64,000 nt of DNA from Croceibacterium sp. TMG7-5b_MA50 (GTDB taxonomy: Bacteria; Pseudomonadota; Alphaproteobacteria; Sphingomonadales; Sphingomonadaceae): contig NZ_CP156082.1 of the NCBI RefSeq assembly GCF_039830145.1, positions 2,684,001 to 2,748,000 of the forward strand, given 5' to 3'. Every line of letters starts with the position of its first letter. The stretch's first letter is position 1. The notes under the pieces are model-generated. The model searched no databases. It was not told the origin of the DNA and saw nothing but the letters and a program-made list of their open reading frames with translations. The position numbers and the translations under genes are program-made. Positions 9,701 through 17,547 of the stretch are shown here, in pieces.

Positions 9701-10028
9701 GACCTATACCGCGACCGGCTATTACGAGGGGAACGGCCTGTCCGCGCGGCTGACCTATACCTTCAACGAAGGGTCGCAAGGATCGAACCCCAACCAGAAC
9801 GGCATCACCGACGCGGCGATCTTCGGGCGCGATTTCGGCCAGCTCGACTTTTCCGGCAATATCGACCTCGCCGATATCCTGGGCCGCGACAACCTGCCCA
9901 CCGTGACGGTGAACGTCATCAACATCACCAACGAACCGCTGTCGAGCTACTTCCAGTTTCCGAACGCGACCTACAACGAATACAAGCCGGGCACGACGTT
10001 CCTGCTCGGCATTCGCGGCCGGCTGTAA
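6795..10028 (+). CDS. TonB-dependent receptor (Xanthomonas/Caulobacter type)
   Basis: A 1077-residue outer-membrane active transporter. The signal peptide runs to about residue 28 (cleavage after AFAQ). A TonB-box-like NEIVVTGFRASL lies near residue 77. The plug domain has the family signature FPDTNIAESVNRIPGV and VAIRGLGTNFTRVLLNG. A large 22-strand barrel ends with an aromatic-poor C-terminus (GIRGRL). It should import an oligosaccharide or other large ligand using TonB/ExbBD energy. Substrate is unknown, though the divergent LacI regulator and nearby sugar dehydrogenase point to a carbohydrate. The ATG at 6795 has an AGGAGAGG ribosome site and a clean signal peptide, unlike the upstream in-frame ATG at 6720. 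Confidence 0.9.
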   Translation: MHTTPIVSRAAALVATLLAGAAWPAFAQTAPAPSASASSTTQVPPQPEAARGAGQTAPTQIDDAAGPPADPSATGNNEIVVTGFRASLESQTAAKRDSIGFTDTIFAEDIGKFPDTNIAESVNRIPGVTIAREVTGEGTSVAIRGLGTNFTRVLLNGAPVAVASVRFDAQSTNREVDLDLLPTELFTQLTVSKSPLASQVEGGAAGTVNLRSARPFDNPRPYVSYGLQGSKNSQADKWGYRAYAIGSATFGDFGILLGGTAVRNQFQVEGYETIGWTNANLSAAQRTGATRNNTGGGNYTIPATVPANAGAGLTTGTVIDEAFLLANNPGANIAQLDNGIIPRLSRPRFEEGYRQRYNAIGSLEWRPSDALHFYLDGLYSERKTEFERGSMNWVGRNGAVIPLNTTYDRDDCNAGCVVTGGTFANAQFFLEYRPYLDEVDFWGINPGLDFQVNDWIKGDFQLNWTESNFRRESPTVLVITPAGSGIVVDYTNDGGIPQVESNIDLNDPARFGWAGGGRVNLNGEERFTRTKGVRGSLLFGDETRFSVRTGGAYDDVQRRIRPFDNTPPWQNLICGNGPSIDLPGPNRQPPCDGANVVGTQVPGTPIAPGYPSYPAYGTAYSAGFAPLQWNGSAIPTAAVPGYLRPGDNGFITVDWNRFKADTNYDELLAGASETGAGSSGAAGGLIREKVLGLFVEGNGIFDIDDNKTLRLNGGVRYVRTDQEVSGRITGTDPRNIRGPLVCPGASPAFTLDGSCYPTVVTFLDSDRRYTNWLPSLSAALSFGDEAVLRASVSRSLTRPDPNQLLPGANFTSPSADIGTVGNGALDPYLSDNIDLGFEYYTGGEGVIAVAAFRKSITGFTVNQNSEVPLSFLAPYGITFGTLTQQQQLALTQRAPGVAPENIPIVITQQVNSDGKLIVNGLEFQLTQPLDFATEWAGITGFGFQGNLTIIDQDGQGTGAPAVALGVAPTTYTATGYYEGNGLSARLTYTFNEGSQGSNPNQNGITDAAIFGRDFGQLDFSGNIDLADILGRDNLPTVTVNVINITNEPLSSYFQFPNATYNEYKPGTTFLLGIRGRL

Positions 10029-10037
10029 GCTGAATAT

Positions 10038-10168
10038 CCTCCCCATGCGCAGCATGGGGAGGGGGACCAGCCGCAGGCTGGTGGAGGGGAGGGGCGCGGC
10101 GCCCGCAAGGTCGCGCATGCCTCTTCACCATTCGCTGCGCGGGTGGCCTCCTCCCCATCTGCGATGGG
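10038..10168. repeat. REP-like mosaic of palindromes with GCA/TGC triloops
   Basis: Three short perfect hairpins follow one another: CCTCCCCATGC/GCATGGGGAGG (10038-10062, loop GCA), ACCAGCC/GGCTGGT (10066-10082, loop GCA) and CCCATC/GATGGG (10154-10168, loop TGC). They occupy the gap between the TonB receptor stop and the convergent ATPase gene. The first also could serve as the receptor's terminator. The pattern looks like a dispersed intergenic palindromic element, but copy number cannot be judged from this window. Confidence 0.6.
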
Positions 10169-10182
10169 CAGGACCAGGATGC

Positions 10183-10995
10183 CTACGCCCCCTGCCGACC
10201 CGCCAGTTCCGTGACGAAGTGCATCGCGACCCGTCCCGACCGGGCGCCCCGGCGCTTGGACCATTCCAGCGCCTCGCCCCGGTCCCAGTCCAGGCCCTGC
10301 GCCTCGGCGTAGCCCGCCACCATGGCGAGGTAATCGTCCTGGTTGCAGGCGTGGAAGCCCAGCGACAGGCCGAACCGGTCGGCCAGCGCCAGCTGGTCAT
10401 CCACCACGTCGCGCGGGTTCAGCGGGTCGTCCTGCTCGTCCAGGTGGCGCGCCACCACAGCGCGACGGTTGCTGGTCACCGCCAGCCGCACATTGGCGGG
10501 CCGCGCTTCGACCCCGCCATCCAGCCACGACCGCAACCGTCGTGGCCCGTCGCTGTCGCCGTCGGCGAAGCCGAGATCGTCGATGAACACGACGAAGCGG
10601 CGCTCCACCACCGCCAGCGCGGCGAATAGGTCGGCCAGGGTGGCGAGGGCGTCCGCCCCCACCTGCACCAGCGCCAGCGTGTCGCCGTGCGCGCCTTGCG
10701 CGGTGGCGACGCTGGCGCGGACCAGCGCGGATTTGCCCATGCCGCGCGCACCCCACAACAGCATGTCGTGCGCGGGCAGGCCGGCGGCATGGCGCCGCAC
10801 ATTCTCCGCCGCCGCCGCCTTCTGCTTGTCGATCCCCTGCAGCAGGTTCAGCGGCGGGGCGACGATCTGTGGCACGGCCCGTGCGCCGGCGCCCGTCCAG
10901 ACATAGGCGGGTGCGTCCAGCCAGTCGGCGGCCGCGGGCGGCGGCGGGGCCAGCCGCTCCAGCGCGGCGGCGATGCGCTTCAGGGTGTGCTTCAT
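10183..10995 (-). CDS. DUF815-family AAA ATPase
   Basis: A 270-residue cytoplasmic ATPase. Walker A is GARGMGKS near residue 87 and Walker B is FVVFIDDLGF near residue 140. There is a sensor-like SNRR (about 175) and an arginine-rich C-terminus. This matches the DUF815 family of predicted ATPases of the AAA superfamily, whose cellular role is not established. The ATG at 10995 is 26 bases from the divergent Sua5 start, so the promoters overlap. An upstream ATG at 11049 would run into the Sua5 gene. No partner gene in the neighbourhood suggests a function. Confidence 0.8.
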   Translation of the reverse strand: MKHTLKRIAAALERLAPPPPAAADWLDAPAYVWTGAGARAVPQIVAPPLNLLQGIDKQKAAAAENVRRHAAGLPAHDMLLWGARGMGKSALVRASVATAQGAHGDTLALVQVGADALATLADLFAALAVVERRFVVFIDDLGFADGDSDGPRRLRSWLDGGVEARPANVRLAVTSNRRAVVARHLDEQDDPLNPRDVVDDQLALADRFGLSLGFHACNQDDYLAMVAGYAEAQGLDWDRGEALEWSKRRGARSGRVAMHFVTELAGRQGA

Positions 10996-11021
10996 CGCGC
11001 CGTCGCCTATAGGCTCCCCCC

Positions 11022-11963
11022 ATGAGCGACAAGCCGCAGCTGCTTGCACCTGATACCACCGGCATCGCGCAGGCAGCGGCGTTGCTGTGCGCGGGCACGC
11101 CGGTCGCCCTCCCGACGGAGACGGTCTATGGCCTCGCCGCGCGGGCCGACCAGCCGCAAGCGGTGGCGGCGATCTACCGGGCGAAGGGTCGGCCGGAGTT
11201 CAACCCGCTGATCGTGCATGTGCCCGACCTTGCCGCCGCGCGCGCGCTGGCGGTGCTCGACGACCGGGCAGAGGCGGTCACGGCCGCGTTCTGGCCCGGC
11301 GCGCTGACGCTGGTCCTGCCGCTGCGCCCCGGCGCAGACGTCGCCCCCGCGGTGACTGCCGGACTGCCGACCATCGCGCTGCGCTGCCCGGCGCACCCGT
11401 TGATGCGCGCGGTGCTGCGGGAAAGCAGCCTGCCGCTCGCCGCCCCGTCCGCCAATCGCAGCGGCGGCGTCAGTCCGACCAGCGCCGCGCATGTCGCCGC
11501 ATCGCTGGGCGACCGGGTGGCGGCGATCCTGGATGGCGGGCCATGCGATCAGGGCGTGGAATCGACCATCATCGCATTGCGGGCGGAAGGGCACTGGCAG
11601 GTGCTGCGCCATGGCCCGGTGACGCAGGATGCGCTCGCCGCCCTGCTCGGTCCACCGGTCCCGGTGGCGGACCAGCGGATCGAGGCGCCCGGCCAGCTCG
11701 CCAGCCATTATTCGCCCGGCAAGCCGCTCCGTCTCGATGCGGTCACGGCCCGGCGGGACGAATACCTGATTGGCTTCGGCCCGGTCGCCGGCGCCATCAC
11801 CCTGTCCGCCAGCGGCGACCTGGCGGAGGCCGCCGCCAACCTCTACGCCGCCCTCCACGCCGCCGCCGCCGCACCGCAGCCCAGGGTTGCAGCGGCGCCG
11901 ATCCCGGCAGAAGGAATCGGCGCCGCCATCAACGACCGGCTGCGGCGGGCCGCCGCCGGCTGA
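11022..11963 (+). CDS. tsaC: L-threonylcarbamoyladenylate synthase (Sua5 type)
   Basis: A 313-residue two-domain enzyme that makes threonylcarbamoyl-AMP from threonine, bicarbonate and ATP, the first step of t6A37 tRNA modification. The N-terminal YrdC domain shows the LPTETVYGLAA entry, the KGRPEFNPLIVH basic motif, and SANRSGGVSPT. The C-terminal Sua5 domain has the linker motif ASHYSPGKPLRL near residue 230, which distinguishes it from the shorter TsaC. Length fits Sua5. It is an essential housekeeping gene in most bacteria. The start ATG is in the compact divergent gap with the DUF815 ATPase. Confidence 0.93.
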   Translation: MSDKPQLLAPDTTGIAQAAALLCAGTPVALPTETVYGLAARADQPQAVAAIYRAKGRPEFNPLIVHVPDLAAARALAVLDDRAEAVTAAFWPGALTLVLPLRPGADVAPAVTAGLPTIALRCPAHPLMRAVLRESSLPLAAPSANRSGGVSPTSAAHVAASLGDRVAAILDGGPCDQGVESTIIALRAEGHWQVLRHGPVTQDALAALLGPPVPVADQRIEAPGQLASHYSPGKPLRLDAVTARRDEYLIGFGPVAGAITLSASGDLAEAAANLYAALHAAAAAPQPRVAAAPIPAEGIGAAINDRLRRAAAG

Positions 11964-12010
11964 CAGGGTGGCCTTGCCGGACCGGCGGCCCGCGCTATGC
12001 TGCGCCGGGT

Positions 12011-12109
12011 TCAGGAGTGTGTTGAGATGATCCAGCGTCACCGCTGATGCGGAAACAGGCACCGACGGCGGAACGAACCGCCTGATCGCACTCCTGATAC
12101 GGGATCATC
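12011..12109 (+). promoter_or_regulatory. structured 5' leader with pseudoknot over the ribosome site (candidate riboswitch or RNA thermometer)
   Basis: A 9-bp stem pairs TCAGGAGTG (12011-12019) with CACTCCTGA (12089-12097). It encloses two hairpins: CCGC-TGAT-GCGG (12041-12052) and GGCGG-AACGAA-CCGCC (12067-12082). The junction strand GATGATCC (12026-12033) is the exact complement of GGATCATC (12102-12109), which ends directly before the ATG at 12110 and covers the only Shine-Dalgarno-like bases (CGGGA). The pairing order gives a pseudoknot that would block translation. The architecture resembles translational riboswitches, but I recognise no known class. Confidence 0.5.
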
Positions 12110-12889
12110 ATGCCCACATTGCAGAACAAGATTTGCGTCGTCACCGGCGCCGCGCGCGGCATCGGCCTTGCCATCGCCGCCCGCTTCCATGCTGACGGCG
12201 CCGCCGTCATCCTCACCGATATCGACGAGACCGCCGGCCGGGCCTCCGCCGCCCGGATCGGCTGCCGGTTCGAACCGCTCGACGTCGGCGACGAAGCCGC
12301 CTGGGCGCGGCTCGCCCGAATCGCTCCCGTCGCCGATGTGGTGGTGAACAATGCCGGCGTGACCGGGTTCGGGAGTGGGGGCGCGTTGCACGACCCCGAA
12401 CATGCCAGCCTGGCCGATTGGCAGGCGGTCCACCGCGTCAATCTCGACGGCACCTTCCTCGGCTGTCGCTATGCGATCGGGGCGATGAAGGCGGCGGGGA
12501 CCGGGTCGATCATCAACATTTCGTCCCGCTCCGGCCTCGTCGGCATTCCCGGCGCGGCGGCCTATGCCTCGTCCAAAGCGGCGATTCGCAATCACAGCAA
12601 GACGGTGGCGCTGTATTGCGCGCAGCAGGGATGGCGCATCCGCTGCAACTCGATCCATCCCGCCGCCATCCTCACGCCGATGTGGGAACCGATGCTGGGG
12701 GATGGACCGGACCGGGCCGAGCGGATGCAGGCGCTGGTTGCCGACACGCCCTTGCGGCGCTTCGGCCAGCCGGAGGAGGTCGCCGCGATCGCGGCGATGC
12801 TCGCCGGGAATGAGGCGACCTATCTCACCGGCACGGAAATCAACGTGGATGGCGGATTGCTGGCCGGCTCCGCGGCCGCACCCGGATGA
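12110..12889 (+). CDS. short-chain dehydrogenase/reductase (classical SDR)
   Basis: A 259-residue NAD(P)-dependent oxidoreductase. The cofactor motif is TGAARGIG (residues 12-19). An acidic residue (DID) after beta-2 suggests NAD preference. NNAG is at about 83-86. The catalytic Ser is in the NISSRSG strand and Tyr/Lys are in YASSK near 158-162. The tail has the usual [10 protein letters not shown]. Specific substrate cannot be assigned; relatives act on hydroxysteroids, cyclic alcohols or sugars. It stands alone, convergent with clpA, and is preceded by an unusually structured leader (12011-12109) that could gate its translation. Confidence 0.85.
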   Translation: MPTLQNKICVVTGAARGIGLAIAARFHADGAAVILTDIDETAGRASAARIGCRFEPLDVGDEAAWARLARIAPVADVVVNNAGVTGFGSGGALHDPEHASLADWQAVHRVNLDGTFLGCRYAIGAMKAAGTGSIINISSRSGLVGIPGAAAYASSKAAIRNHSKTVALYCAQQGWRIRCNSIHPAAILTPMWEPMLGDGPDRAERMQALVADTPLRRFGQPEEVAAIAAMLAGNEATYLTGTEINVDGGLLAGSAAAPG

Positions 12890-12898
12890 CATGCGTCT

Positions 12899-12927
12899 GG
12901 CGGCCCCGGAACGTGTCCGGGGCCGCC
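12899..12927. terminator. bidirectional hairpin terminator between SDR and clpA
   Basis: A perfect 12-bp stem, GGCGGCCCCGGA with TCCGGGGCCGCC, closes a 5-base loop (ACGTG) in the 46-base gap between two convergent stop codons. There is no T-run on either side. Position and strength make transcription termination for both genes the likely role. Confidence 0.7.
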
Positions 12928-12935
12928 ATTCGCCA

Positions 12936-15296
12936 TCACTCCTCGCCGGCTTCCAGGCCCGGCTCCTCCGCGGCGGAGGCGGCACCCCGGCGCTTCTTGC
13001 GGCCGGGCTTCGCCGCACCCGGCGCGGCCGGGGTCAGCTGGAATTGCAGCTTGTCGTCCTTCAGGCTGACATGGACCTCGCCGCCACCGGCCAGCTTGCC
13101 GAACAGCAGCTCCTCCGCCAGCGGCTGCTTGACCTTGTCCTGGATCAGGCGAGCCATCGGGCGGGCGCCCATCAGCTTGTCGTACCCGTTCTTGGCCAGC
13201 CATTCGCGCGCATCGGTGTCGAACTGGATGTGCACGTTCTGGTCGGTCAGCTGCAGCTCCAGCTGCAGGATGTACTTGTCGACCACCCGGCTGACGGTCT
13301 CCCGCTCCAGGTAATCGAACGGCACGATCGCATCCAGCCGGTTGCGGAACTCAGGCGCGAACATCTTCTTCACCGCCTCTTCCGCCGCCTCGACGCGGGT
13401 GCCGGAGCCGAAGCCGATCCCCTGCTTGGCCGCGTCCGCCGCGCCCGCATTGGTGGTCATGATCAGCACCACGTTGCGGAAATCGACGGTCTTGCCGTGG
13501 TGATCGGTCAGCCGGCCATTATCCATTACCTGCAGCAGGATGTTGAACAGGTCAGGGTGCGCCTTCTCGATCTCGTCCAGCAGCAGCACGCAATGCGGAT
13601 GCTGGTCGATGGCATCGGTCAAGAGGCCGCCCTGGTCGTATCCGACATAGCCCGGAGGGGCGCCGATCAGCCGGCTGACCGAATGCCGCTCCATATATTC
13701 GGACATGTCGAACCGCTTCAGCTCGATGCCCATGATGTTGGCGAGCTGCTTGGCCACCTCCGTCTTGCCGACGCCGGTCGGGCCGGAAAACAGGAAGCTG
13801 CCGATCGGCTTGTCCGCATCGCGCAGGCCCGCACGGCTCAGCTTCATGGCGGTGGCGAGCACGTCGATCGCCTTGTCCTGCCCGAACACGACCCGCTTAA
13901 GGTCCTTCTCCAGGCTGGCGAGCACGGCCTTATCGTCCTTGCTGACGGACTTGGCCGGGATCCGCGCCATGGTGGCGATGACCTTCTCGATCTCCTTCGC
14001 GGTGATCGTGCGCCGGCGGCGGCTGGGCGGCACCAGCATCTGCATCGCGCCAACCTCGTCGATCACGTCGATCGCCTTGTCCGGCAGCTTGCGGTCGTTG
14101 ATGTAGCGCGCGCTCATCTCCACCGCCGTCTTGATCGCATCGGGCGTGTACTTGACCTTGTGGTGCTCCTCGAACGCGCTCCGCAGCCCGCGCAGGATCT
14201 TGATCGTATCCTCCACGCTCGGCTCGTTCACATCGATCTTCTGGAACCGCCGCAACAGCGCCCGGTCCTTCTCGAAGTGGTTGCGGAACTCTTTATAAGT
14301 CGTCGAACCGATGCACCGGATCGCTCCGCTGGACAGCGCCGGCTTCAGCAGATTGCTGGCGTCCATCGCCCCACCACTGGTCGCGCCGGCGCCGATCACC
14401 GTGTGTATTTCATCAATGAACAGCACCGCCTCGGGCATCTTCTCCAGCTCCGACACGACCTGCTTCAGCCGTTCCTCGAAATCGCCGCGATACCGCGTGC
14501 CGGCCAGCAGCGCGCCCATGTCGAGGCTGTAGATGACCGCATCCTCCAGCACCTCGGGCACCTCGCCCTCCACGATCTTGCGCGCGAGACCTTCCGCGAT
14601 GGCGGTCTTGCCCACGCCAGGATCACCCACGTAGAGCGGGTTGTTCTTGGACCGGCGGCACAGGATCTGGATCGTCCGGTCCACCTCCGGCCCGCGGCCG
14701 ATCAGCGGATCGACCTTGCCATCCAGCGCCTTCTTGTTGAGGTTGACGGTGAACTGGTCGAGCGCGGATTCTTTCTTGTTCTTGTCCGGCTTCTCCTCGT
14801 TCTTCGCCTCCCGCTCCTGCCCGCTGCCGGTCGGCGTGCGGCCGTCGACGGGCTTGCCGCCCTTGCCGATGCCGTGGCTGATGAAGCTGACCGCATCCAG
14901 CCGGCTCATGTCCTGCTGCTGCAGGAAGTAGACGGCGTAGCTGTCGCGTTCGGAGAACAGCGCCACCAGCACGTTGGCGCCGGTCACCGTGTCCTTGCCG
15001 CTGGACTGGACATGCAGGATCGCGCGCTGGATCACCCGCTGGAAGCCGGCGGTCGGCTGCGGGTCGGCATCGTCCTGCGTCTTCAGGCTCTGATATTCCT
15101 GGTCCAGGTACTGGCGCACCACGTTGCTCAGTTCGTCAAGCTCGACGCCGCAGGCGCGCATCACCTCCGATGCCTCGGGATCGTTCACCAGCGCCAGCAG
15201 CAGATGCTCCAGCGTGGCGTATTCATGGCTGCGCTCCGTCGCGTTCTGCAACGCGGCATGCAGCGTCTTTTCGAGGTTCTGGGCGAAACTAGGCAT
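12936..15296 (-). CDS. clpA: ATP-dependent Clp protease ATP-binding subunit ClpA
   Basis: A 786-residue Hsp100 unfoldase that feeds substrates to ClpP and recognises N-degrons with ClpS. The N-domain double repeat starts at MPSFAQNLEKTL and includes YATLEHLLLAL. AAA module 1 has Walker A GDPGVGKT near residue 240. AAA module 2 has GPTGVGKT near residue 517. The ClpP-docking loop is QGIGFGSG near residue 640. Unlike ClpB there is no long coiled-coil middle domain, which fixes the assignment. The ATG at 15296 matches the family N-terminus, and upstream in-frame ATGs add a low-complexity stretch. clpS is not visible nearby. The C-terminal tail is lysine/arginine- and glutamate-rich. Confidence 0.95.
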   Translation of the reverse strand: MPSFAQNLEKTLHAALQNATERSHEYATLEHLLLALVNDPEASEVMRACGVELDELSNVVRQYLDQEYQSLKTQDDADPQPTAGFQRVIQRAILHVQSSGKDTVTGANVLVALFSERDSYAVYFLQQQDMSRLDAVSFISHGIGKGGKPVDGRTPTGSGQEREAKNEEKPDKNKKESALDQFTVNLNKKALDGKVDPLIGRGPEVDRTIQILCRRSKNNPLYVGDPGVGKTAIAEGLARKIVEGEVPEVLEDAVIYSLDMGALLAGTRYRGDFEERLKQVVSELEKMPEAVLFIDEIHTVIGAGATSGGAMDASNLLKPALSSGAIRCIGSTTYKEFRNHFEKDRALLRRFQKIDVNEPSVEDTIKILRGLRSAFEEHHKVKYTPDAIKTAVEMSARYINDRKLPDKAIDVIDEVGAMQMLVPPSRRRRTITAKEIEKVIATMARIPAKSVSKDDKAVLASLEKDLKRVVFGQDKAIDVLATAMKLSRAGLRDADKPIGSFLFSGPTGVGKTEVAKQLANIMGIELKRFDMSEYMERHSVSRLIGAPPGYVGYDQGGLLTDAIDQHPHCVLLLDEIEKAHPDLFNILLQVMDNGRLTDHHGKTVDFRNVVLIMTTNAGAADAAKQGIGFGSGTRVEAAEEAVKKMFAPEFRNRLDAIVPFDYLERETVSRVVDKYILQLELQLTDQNVHIQFDTDAREWLAKNGYDKLMGARPMARLIQDKVKQPLAEELLFGKLAGGGEVHVSLKDDKLQFQLTPAAPGAAKPGRKKRRGAASAAEEPGLEAGEE

Positions 15297-15488
15297 AGAA
15301 GGGGTGCTTTCGTGCGGGGGTGCGGTCCGAAGGTCGGCGATAGGGATGAGGCGGGCGTGAATACCCGGCGAGGGGGACCTCGCGGCCGCTCGCGCACTCG
15401 CCTTTGCGCGCGGCGGCGTTCTCAACATGATGGAATATGGTGCGCGTTCGCGCCGCTGGAAGGGGGTGCGGGGCGGGGCCGCGCCCCA

Positions 15489-15707
15489 TCAGTCGCCTGA
15501 CCTTGGACTGAAGATCGAGTCGGCCAGTCGCCGGTGATCGGCCGAGCGCGCGGCATGCGCCTTCACGCGGGCGATCTCCGCCTCCAGCGCGGCGATACGG
15601 TCAGTCAACTCGTGCTGGGAGTAGCTGTCGAGCGGCTCCCCGGCCAGTTGGCCGGCATGCCCCAGGGGATGGCTGGGGCCGCGCGACAGAGGGCGGTCAT
15701 CGTCCAT
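15489..15707 (-). CDS. DUF1192 family small protein
   Basis: A 72-residue acidic/basic protein with a central coiled coil (SQHELTDRIAALEAEIARVKAHAA) and a C-terminal ADSIF-like end. The layout (an N-terminal DDDRP segment, then the ELTDRIAALEAEI helix) is that of DUF1192, a small protein family common in Alphaproteobacteria with no known function. It is divergent from the quinone oxidoreductase at 15788. The 190 bases between it and clpA hold no gene I can support. Confidence 0.75.
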   Translation of the reverse strand: MDDDRPLSRGPSHPLGHAGQLAGEPLDSYSQHELTDRIAALEAEIARVKAHAARSADHRRLADSIFSPRSGD

Positions 15708-15787
15708 TGCAGCGCAGCATCACCGCCCGCCCGCTTGCTGTCAATGGTCCGAATCCCCTACACGCACAGGATTGTTTCGTAAGAAAG

Positions 15788-16822
15788 ATGCGCGCCGTGA
15801 CCAGCCAAGTACCTGAAAAGATGATCGCCATCACCATCGACGCTGCGGCCGGCGGCGCGCCCGAGGCCCTGGTGCCAACCGATGCGCCGGTGCCGGTGCC
15901 GGGCGTTTGCGAGGTGCTGATCCGGGTGGCGCATGCCGGGGTGAACCGCCCGGACGTGCTGCAGCGGCAGGGCAACTATCCGCCGCCGCCGGGCGCTTCC
16001 GAGATACCGGGGCTGGAGATCGCCGGCACGGTCGTCGCCTTGGGCGAGGGCGCCGACCCCGCTCTGCTGGGGCAGGTGGTCTGCGCGCTGCTGCCGGGCG
16101 GCGGCTATGCCGAATATGCGGCGGCCGACGCCGGGCTGTGCCTGCCGGTGCCGGCCGGCCTGTCCCTGGCGGAGGCGGCCGCTCTGCCGGAAACGGTGCT
16201 GACGGTGTGGCACAATGTATGGCAGCGGGGGGCTGCGCAGCCTGGTCAGCGGTTGCTCGTGCATGGCGGCACCAGCGGCATTGGCACGACGGCGATCATG
16301 CTGGGTGCGCTGAAAGGCATGGAGGTCTTCACGACCTGTGGCAGCGACGACAAATGCGCCGCCGCGCTGGAGATCGGGGCCGACCACGCGATCAACTACC
16401 GCACGGCCGACTTTGCTGAGCGGGTGCTGGAACTGACCGATGGCGAGGGTGTGGACGTGGTGCTGGATATGGTGGCCGGCAGCTACACCCAGCGCAATCT
16501 CGACTGCATGGCACCAGACGGCCGCCTGGTGACGATCGCGACGCTGGGCGGCGCCAAGGTGGAGGTGAACATGGCCAAGGTGATGGTGAAGCGCCATACC
16601 CTGACCGGCTCCACCCTGCGCGCCCGGCCGGTCGCCTTCAAGGCGGCGCTGGTCGCCGATGTGCTGCAGCAGGTATGGCCGTTCGTGGTGGATGGAGCCT
16701 TGCGCCCGGTCATGGACGAGGGCTTCCCGCTGGCTCAGGCGGCGGCCGCGCACCGCCGGATGGAGGCGGGGGACCATGTCGGCAAGATCGTGCTCAACAT
16801 GGCGCCGGAGGGGACGTCGTGA
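15788..16822 (+). CDS. NAD(P)H:quinone oxidoreductase, PIG3-like MDR family
   Basis: A 344-residue zinc-free medium-chain reductase. There are no zinc-binding cysteine clusters. The motifs are HAGVNRPDVLQRQGNYPPPPGASEIPGLE (abridged here to its role as the substrate-loop signature, residues about 46-75), the NADPH-binding GGTSGIGT near 160, and the family end MEAGDHVGKIVL. PIG3-type enzymes reduce quinones with one or two electrons and may protect against oxidative stress. The chosen ATG at 15788 follows a GTAAGAAAG-like ribosome site; another ATG at 15821 is possible. Its stop overlaps the GTG of the next gene by four bases (GTGA), indicating co-translation. Confidence 0.85.
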   Translation: MRAVTSQVPEKMIAITIDAAAGGAPEALVPTDAPVPVPGVCEVLIRVAHAGVNRPDVLQRQGNYPPPPGASEIPGLEIAGTVVALGEGADPALLGQVVCALLPGGGYAEYAAADAGLCLPVPAGLSLAEAAALPETVLTVWHNVWQRGAAQPGQRLLVHGGTSGIGTTAIMLGALKGMEVFTTCGSDDKCAAALEIGADHAINYRTADFAERVLELTDGEGVDVVLDMVAGSYTQRNLDCMAPDGRLVTIATLGGAKVEVNMAKVMVKRHTLTGSTLRARPVAFKAALVADVLQQVWPFVVDGALRPVMDEGFPLAQAAAAHRRMEAGDHVGKIVLNMAPEGTS

Positions 16823-17445
16823 CGCCCATCCTGCATGAGGATCCGGTCAGCGGCAATTGCTACAAGATTCGCCTCACAGCGGCGTTGACCGGACAGCCGA
16901 TCGAGCGGGTCGCCTACGACATCCGCAAGGGCGAGACGCGCACGCCGGCGTTCCTGGCCGGCATCAACCCAGACGGCCGCATTCCCGTGCTGCAGGTCGG
17001 GGCTGAAGGCGCCTGGCGCTTCCTGCCTGAAAGCAATGCCGCCTGCTGGTGGCTGGCAACTGGCAGCGCGCTGATCCCGGCCGACCGCTTCATGCAGGCG
17101 GAGGTGCTGCGATGGATGTTCTGGGAACAGTACAGCCACGAACCCAACGTGGCGACGCTGCGCTTCTGGCGCCGCTATGTGGGCGAATGTGCGCTATCGG
17201 ACGCACAGCGTGCCGCCATACCCGGCAAGCACGCCGCGGGGCAGGCGGCGCTGGCGCTGATGGACCGGCATCTGACCGGCCGCGACTGGTTCGTGGGCGA
17301 TGGGCCGACATTGGCCGACCTCGTGCTTTACGCCTATACGCACCTGGCGGACGAGGCGGATTTCATGCTGGCCGACTACCCGGCTGTGCAGGACTGGCTG
17401 GCACGGGTGGCGGCGATGCCGGGTTACGTGCCGATGGAAGCCTGA
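16819..17445 (+). CDS. glutathione S-transferase family protein
   Basis: A 208-residue protein starting with GTG that overlaps the previous stop by four bases. The N-terminal thioredoxin fold (PVSGNCYKIRLTAALTGQPIE, then GRIPVLQV and ESNAACWWLA) is followed by the all-helical C-domain with the N-capping GDGPTLADLVLYAY near residue 160. The residue after the first beta strand is serine/glycine-rich rather than the usual catalytic cysteine. Members of this clade often detoxify electrophiles. Pairing with a quinone oxidoreductase in one operon suggests a shared redox or electrophile defence role, which is an inference. Confidence 0.85.
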   Translation: MTPILHEDPVSGNCYKIRLTAALTGQPIERVAYDIRKGETRTPAFLAGINPDGRIPVLQVGAEGAWRFLPESNAACWWLATGSALIPADRFMQAEVLRWMFWEQYSHEPNVATLRFWRRYVGECALSDAQRAAIPGKHAAGQAALALMDRHLTGRDWFVGDGPTLADLVLYAYTHLADEADFMLADYPAVQDWLARVAAMPGYVPMEA

Positions 17446-17547
17446 CCGACAAACGTCATACAGTCGCGGGACTGTCCACGAACTTGCCGCAGCGTGTCAC
17501 ATGCGCGTGCCATTGGCGGGCCCTGCAGGGCAGCAAGGGGCAGGCGT

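Noticed and set aside
12011-12109. Known riboswitch class (SAM-II, SAH, preQ1-II, guanidine-III) as explanation of the SDR leader
   Set aside because: Pairing geometry partly resembles these, but the conserved core sequences I know for them are not present. Left as unclassified.
12564-15500. A very long open frame on the plus strand opposite clpA
   Set aside because: It mirrors the coding pattern of clpA on the other strand, has no recognisable domain, and the high GC content gives long antisense frames throughout the window.
16819-17445. FzlA assignment for the first glutathione-transferase-like gene
   Set aside because: It lacks the FzlA blocks found in the gene at 50735 and is coupled to a quinone reductase, so an ordinary GST is the better call.
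17460-17475. Small hairpin ACAGTC/GACTGT after the glutathione transferase gene
   Set aside because: Only six base pairs and no U-tract; not convincing as a terminator.
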